Part shown: in pieces, positions 6,004-8,932 of the stretch
Layout of the letters: every line of letters begins with the position of its first letter
How positions within the stretch are numbered: the stretch's first letter is position 1
DNA from: Mariprofundus sp.
Lineage (GTDB): Bacteria; Pseudomonadota; Zetaproteobacteria; Mariprofundales; Mariprofundaceae
DNA: 8,932 bases
Direction: 5' to 3'
Assembly: GCA_030951065.1 (NCBI GenBank)
Contig: JAUZQH010000079.1
Coordinates: 1-8,932 of the forward strand
Made by a program: the position numbers and the translations under genes
Notes under the pieces: generated by a model
Databases searched by the model: none
What the model was told of the DNA's origin: nothing
The model's input: only the letters and a program-made list of their open reading frames with translations

Positions 6004-7264
6004 GGTTATCCCCTGTATTTTTTGCAATTTTTTGTAAAACATCTTTAGAATCCCCAAACATACAGATACCATCGCAATGCTTCCTGATATCGGAAAATAA
6101 CAAATAATGTATATCTACGCCCACCCGCGTGGCGCGAACCGATGGTCTTTGCATCAGCAGTTGTAACTCTTTTTCACGTTTATCCGGGATAACAAGATAT
6201 AACGATAAGGTGGAATCCGGCAAAGAATGGTGTAAATCTATCATGCGCCCCATACCGGAAGTGATGGTGGTGCTCTTCTCTACCTCAAATGCAGCCGCAA
6301 CATGATTTTTACCCTTTTCAAACCAGAGCACATCAATAAGCCGAATCGTTTTTTCTGTCGATGCATGCACAGGCAAAGCAGGGAACTCCGACAAACTCAA
6401 TGCTCCCAGGCTTGTTCCCGTATGGCAACGAGCGCGGTCATTACTGGCACAAATCCCATCATAACCCAACGCACTGCCTATTTCGAGCAGGTGGGACTGC
6501 ATCTCTGAATGCAGATTCCCCTGTTCATCATCCGCCTTGACCTCTTTACGTCGCTTGATCAGAACCTTTTCAATTTTTTCACGCTCTGCCGCACTCAGGC
6601 CATGTTCATTTCCGGTCAGCAGCTTATTCGCACCAATTTCAAACATCATGCCTGCAATTGCCCCGAGGTCAGAAGAAAGTAGTGGTCGGTGCTGCCGATT
6701 AACATCGAGCATCACCGAACGCATCACCAGATATTCCGACCATGACCCCAGCTTTCTGTTGTCACCAAACAAACGATTAAAACCATTCACAATGGCCGTA
6801 TTGAATGGCGGGAAAATTGTCGGGTGGAGGAAATAAAGGATATTTGCCACTGCAGGGCCAAGGCCTTTGATTTTCAAGCTGTCCAGCCGCACAATCTCAT
6901 TGAGTAATTTCTCTTCATTCGTGCTGGTCAGACAGCGCGACAAAAACTCGCCAAAAGCACGTTTGTTTACTTCATTTTCATAAATATCGGGAATCCTGAG
7001 TTTTGGCTTCCAGTAAAACGGATGCGATGCCCCGGCAAACACCTGCTTCTGTTCACTGATGCAACTGATCACAAACTCCAGCGATGAGCCTTTGAATTCG
7101 TTGGGAAACGAGCCCTCCCGAATATCATCCACAACCTGTTGAACACCTTTGCGAATCAAACGAAATGCTTTCAAACGGTCATCGTCGTTGATAAACCAGA
7201 TATTATAGACAGACTCGCTATCACCTTTGTACCTTCGAAGCAGGGGATCAAGATTTCGCTGCAT
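5990..7264 (-). CDS. Putative DNA-acting protein: HhH-GPD-like segment plus PD-(D/E)XK-like nuclease domain
   Basis: The protein is 424 residues from ATG 7262-7264, which shares one base with the copB stop (TGATG); a GTG at 7271-7273 would add three residues. The N-terminal half (about 1-215) is helical and contains a helix-hairpin-helix-like stretch, KIKGLGPAVAN (131-141), then PTIFPPFNTAIVNGFNRLFG (148-167). This matches the layout of HhH-GPD DNA glycosylases, except that the usual catalytic aspartate (vDthV) reads N (FNTAI). After a charged linker (about 222-250), the C-terminal half has E254 and Q256, LLEIGSALGYDG (259-270), IDVLWF (310-315) and AAFEVEKST (324-332). This is the pattern of PD-(D/E)XK restriction-type nucleases (D311, E327-V-E329). 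I infer DNA binding and possibly cleavage. No methyltransferase partner is visible. Both ends overlap cop-operon neighbours (1 bp and 14 bp), so it is co-transcribed with them. It looks AT-richer than copA, consistent with a later insertion into the operon. A metal-related role is not evident. Confidence 0.7.
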   Translation of the reverse strand: MQRNLDPLLRRYKGDSESVYNIWFINDDDRLKAFRLIRKGVQQVVDDIREGSFPNEFKGSSLEFVISCISEQKQVFAGASHPFYWKPKLRIPDIYENEVNKRAFGEFLSRCLTSTNEEKLLNEIVRLDSLKIKGLGPAVANILYFLHPTIFPPFNTAIVNGFNRLFGDNRKLGSWSEYLVMRSVMLDVNRQHRPLLSSDLGAIAGMMFEIGANKLLTGNEHGLSAAEREKIEKVLIKRRKEVKADDEQGNLHSEMQSHLLEIGSALGYDGICASNDRARCHTGTSLGALSLSEFPALPVHASTEKTIRLIDVLWFEKGKNHVAAAFEVEKSTTITSGMGRMIDLHHSLPDSTLSLYLVIPDKREKELQLLMQRPSVRATRVGVDIHYLLFSDIRKHCDGICMFGDSKDVLQKIAKNTGDNHDKI

Positions 7265-8130
7265 CAAAACCACCAGCGCAAGCCTGCAATCAGCGACACA
7301 TTACTTGCAACTTCGCCACCAGCGCGCACCAGGTTGGCTGTAGCTCCAAACTGGCGTTGCCAGGCGATGCCAAGATAAGGCGCAAACTCCCTGGCTATTT
7401 CATAACGCAACCGCATCCCCAGTTGAATGTCATTCACACCTTTACCAACACCGAACTGTGGCACCTCAGTCAACGCGGCATTGACCTCAAAACGCGGCTG
7501 TAAAATCAAACGCTGGGTAAACAATAAATCATAGGTCGCTGTGATACGGGCAGACACATCACCCTGATCACTGACAAACAGGGCCGGCTCGACTTCAAAC
7601 CAGTACGGCGCCAAACCCTGGAAACCAATGACTGCCAAAAAACGATCATTGATCAGGCCGGGGCTGTAAAACCGATCGTAGCGGCCACCGATCTGAAAAT
7701 CCCAGAAGGCAGATACGCTGTGACTGTAAAGCGTCTGTAATTCCAGATTTCCAGCCCGAGTTTTCCCCTCATCATCACCTTCAAACTTGAACCACAGCTT
7801 ATTATAGTCGGTGCCGCTCCAGCCCTGCATATCCCAGCGCAAACTGTTGTTGCCATTGTTGTTGGAGCGGTATTCCATTTGATCGGCAATGATTTTGCTG
7901 ACGGTCATCTCATCGGTTTCTTCCCAGCCCGCCATGCCCCGATATTGATAACCGTCGGAATAGTCGGAGCTGCGAGCATCCGCCGGCGCGGATCCCCCCT
8001 GCATCGAACCGCCCTGCACCATGCCTGCTGTGCCGGATGTCGATTGCATCGGCATCGTTTCCGCCATGGCACTGGATAACAACACGCCAACGCTGATCAT
8101 GCATGTGCATACATTTGTAAAAACACTCAT
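7264..8130 (-). CDS. copB: CopB family outer-membrane copper resistance protein
   Basis: The protein is 288 residues from ATG 8128-8130, overlapping the copA stop as ATGA. A signal peptide covers about residues 1-23 (cleavage after AMA). A short low-complexity stretch rich in Met, Gly and Ser follows (about 24-50), a reduced form of the Met-rich metal-binding region of CopB/PcoB. The rest is a beta-barrel with typical CopB features: KLWFKFEGD near 110, LELQTLYSH near 128, GGRYDRF near 147, then alternating strands ending in a C-terminal aromatic (RWWF), the usual barrel-assembly signal. CopB sits in the outer membrane and is thought to bind or export copper together with periplasmic CopA. It lies directly downstream of copA and its stop codon overlaps the start of the nuclease-like gene, suggesting translational coupling through this part of the operon. 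Confidence 0.93.
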   Translation of the reverse strand: MSVFTNVCTCMISVGVLLSSAMAETMPMQSTSGTAGMVQGGSMQGGSAPADARSSDYSDGYQYRGMAGWEETDEMTVSKIIADQMEYRSNNNGNNSLRWDMQGWSGTDYNKLWFKFEGDDEGKTRAGNLELQTLYSHSVSAFWDFQIGGRYDRFYSPGLINDRFLAVIGFQGLAPYWFEVEPALFVSDQGDVSARITATYDLLFTQRLILQPRFEVNAALTEVPQFGVGKGVNDIQLGMRLRYEIAREFAPYLGIAWQRQFGATANLVRAGGEVASNVSLIAGLRWWF

Positions 8131-8932
8131 GCTACAATCACCTCACGAAACATCCCCGCCGCCATGTGGTAGAGCAGGTGACAATGAAATGCCCAGCGCC
8201 CTTCGGCATCCGCAGTCACCAGCATACTGACGCGCTGGGCCGGCTGCACGGCAATCGTGTGCTTTCTAACCTGAAATGTGCCGTCAGGCGCTTGCAGGTC
8301 CGACCACATGCCATGCAAATGCATGGGGTGAATCATGGTGCTGTCGTTATGCAGAATCACCCGGATACGTTCGCCCTTGCGAAAGTGGATGGGCCTGGCT
8401 TCATTCAGCTTTAAACCATCAATCGACCAGATAAAACGCTCCATATTTCCGGTCAGGTGTAACTCAATTTCCTGCGTTGGCATTCTCGAATCAGGCTGTA
8501 CAAAGCTGCTTTTCAAATCGGCATAGGTGAGCACGCGCCGTCCGTTATTGCGCAGGCCGGGACCGGGGTCGTCCAGATTGAGGCGTGGAGCATCCACCCG
8601 CATATCCACACCCGGCCCGTACTCATCGCGCGAATGCTTCACCTTGCCCTGCATCGCCATGCCACCCGCCATACCACCCTGTGCCATCGCCCCCATCATA
8701 TCAACAGCTTCAAGCAGCACAGGCTCATCCAGCGCCGGCACCGGCGCCTGCATGCCGGGGCGCGGGGCCAGCGTGCCGCGCGCGTAACCGGATCGATCCA
8801 TCGATTGCGCAAAAATCGTATAAGCCCGGTCATCCGGAATATCGACGATGACATCATATGTCTCGCCCGATCCGATTCGGAATTCATCCACCTGGACCGG
8901 CTCCACCGGCTGACCATCCGTGGAGATCACCG
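8127..8932 (-). CDS. copA: CopA family periplasmic multicopper oxidase, C-terminal part (5' end outside window)
   Basis: Only the last 268 or so residues are visible; the frame is open to the right edge, and the family is usually about 550-620 residues. The third cupredoxin domain carries the C-terminal copper ligands: HPMHLHGMW and, near the end, HCHLLYHMAAGM, the paired His-Cys-His and distal His/Met motifs of multicopper oxidases. These ligate the type 1 copper and the type 2/3 trinuclear cluster. A Met-rich segment (MMGAMAQGGMAGGMAMQG, roughly 80 residues into the visible part) matches the Met motifs of CopA/PcoA that bind extra copper. CopA oxidises Cu(I) in the periplasm. The stop TGA at 8127-8129 overlaps the copB start. 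The promoter and signal peptide are outside the window. Confidence 0.95.
   Translation of the reverse strand, partial: VISTDGQPVEPVQVDEFRIGSGETYDVIVDIPDDRAYTIFAQSMDRSGYARGTLAPRPGMQAPVPALDEPVLLEAVDMMGAMAQGGMAGGMAMQGKVKHSRDEYGPGVDMRVDAPRLNLDDPGPGLRNNGRRVLTYADLKSSFVQPDSRMPTQEIELHLTGNMERFIWSIDGLKLNEARPIHFRKGERIRVILHNDSTMIHPMHLHGMWSDLQAPDGTFQVRKHTIAVQPAQRVSMLVTADAEGRWAFHCHLLYHMAAGMFREVIVA

Overview
All convincing genes in this window lie on the minus strand, so transcription runs from high to low coordinates. The content suggests a Gram-negative bacterium, most likely a proteobacterium. There are outer-membrane beta-barrels, a periplasmic multicopper oxidase, a c-type cytochrome with a porin-like barrel, and a sigma-54 activator. 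Gamma- or zetaproteobacterial affiliation is a guess from gene content only.

Right-hand region (8932 down to 2747) reads as one long operon: copA (C-terminal part, running off the window), copB, a nuclease-like gene, a small periplasmic Cys-rich (TRASH/YHS-like) protein, a membrane histidine kinase and an NtrC-family sigma-54-dependent response regulator. Junctions are tight: ATGA (4 bp) between copA and copB, TGATG (1 bp) between copB and the nuclease-like gene, a 14 bp overlap into the Cys-rich protein gene, a 55 bp gap, then a 20 bp overlap between kinase and regulator. The set looks like a periplasmic/outer-membrane copper-handling system with its own two-component control. The regulator is NtrC-type, not the OmpR-type CopR/CusR usually found beside copAB. 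The odd member is the nuclease-like protein, an HhH-GPD-like segment followed by a PD-(D/E)XK-like domain.

A 245 bp gap (2502-2746) holds two perfect 20 bp dyads, 31 bp centre to centre, and weak sigma-54-like elements. It lies ahead of a gene for an exported single-haem (CNACH) protein whose remainder looks like an outer-membrane barrel, the layout of Cyc2-type porin-cytochromes. A strong intrinsic terminator follows at 1067-1099.

Left-hand region: a 60-residue single-TM protein gene with a strong ribosome binding site begins just after that terminator. After a 190 bp non-coding stretch comes a membrane protein with a histidine-rich loop, whose 3' end is cut by the window edge.

Working model (inference): the kinase senses a periplasmic metal or redox signal, perhaps with the Cys-rich protein, and the NtrC-type regulator activates the porin-cytochrome promoter and possibly the cop operon. 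No RNA genes, insertion sequences or CRISPR arrays were seen.
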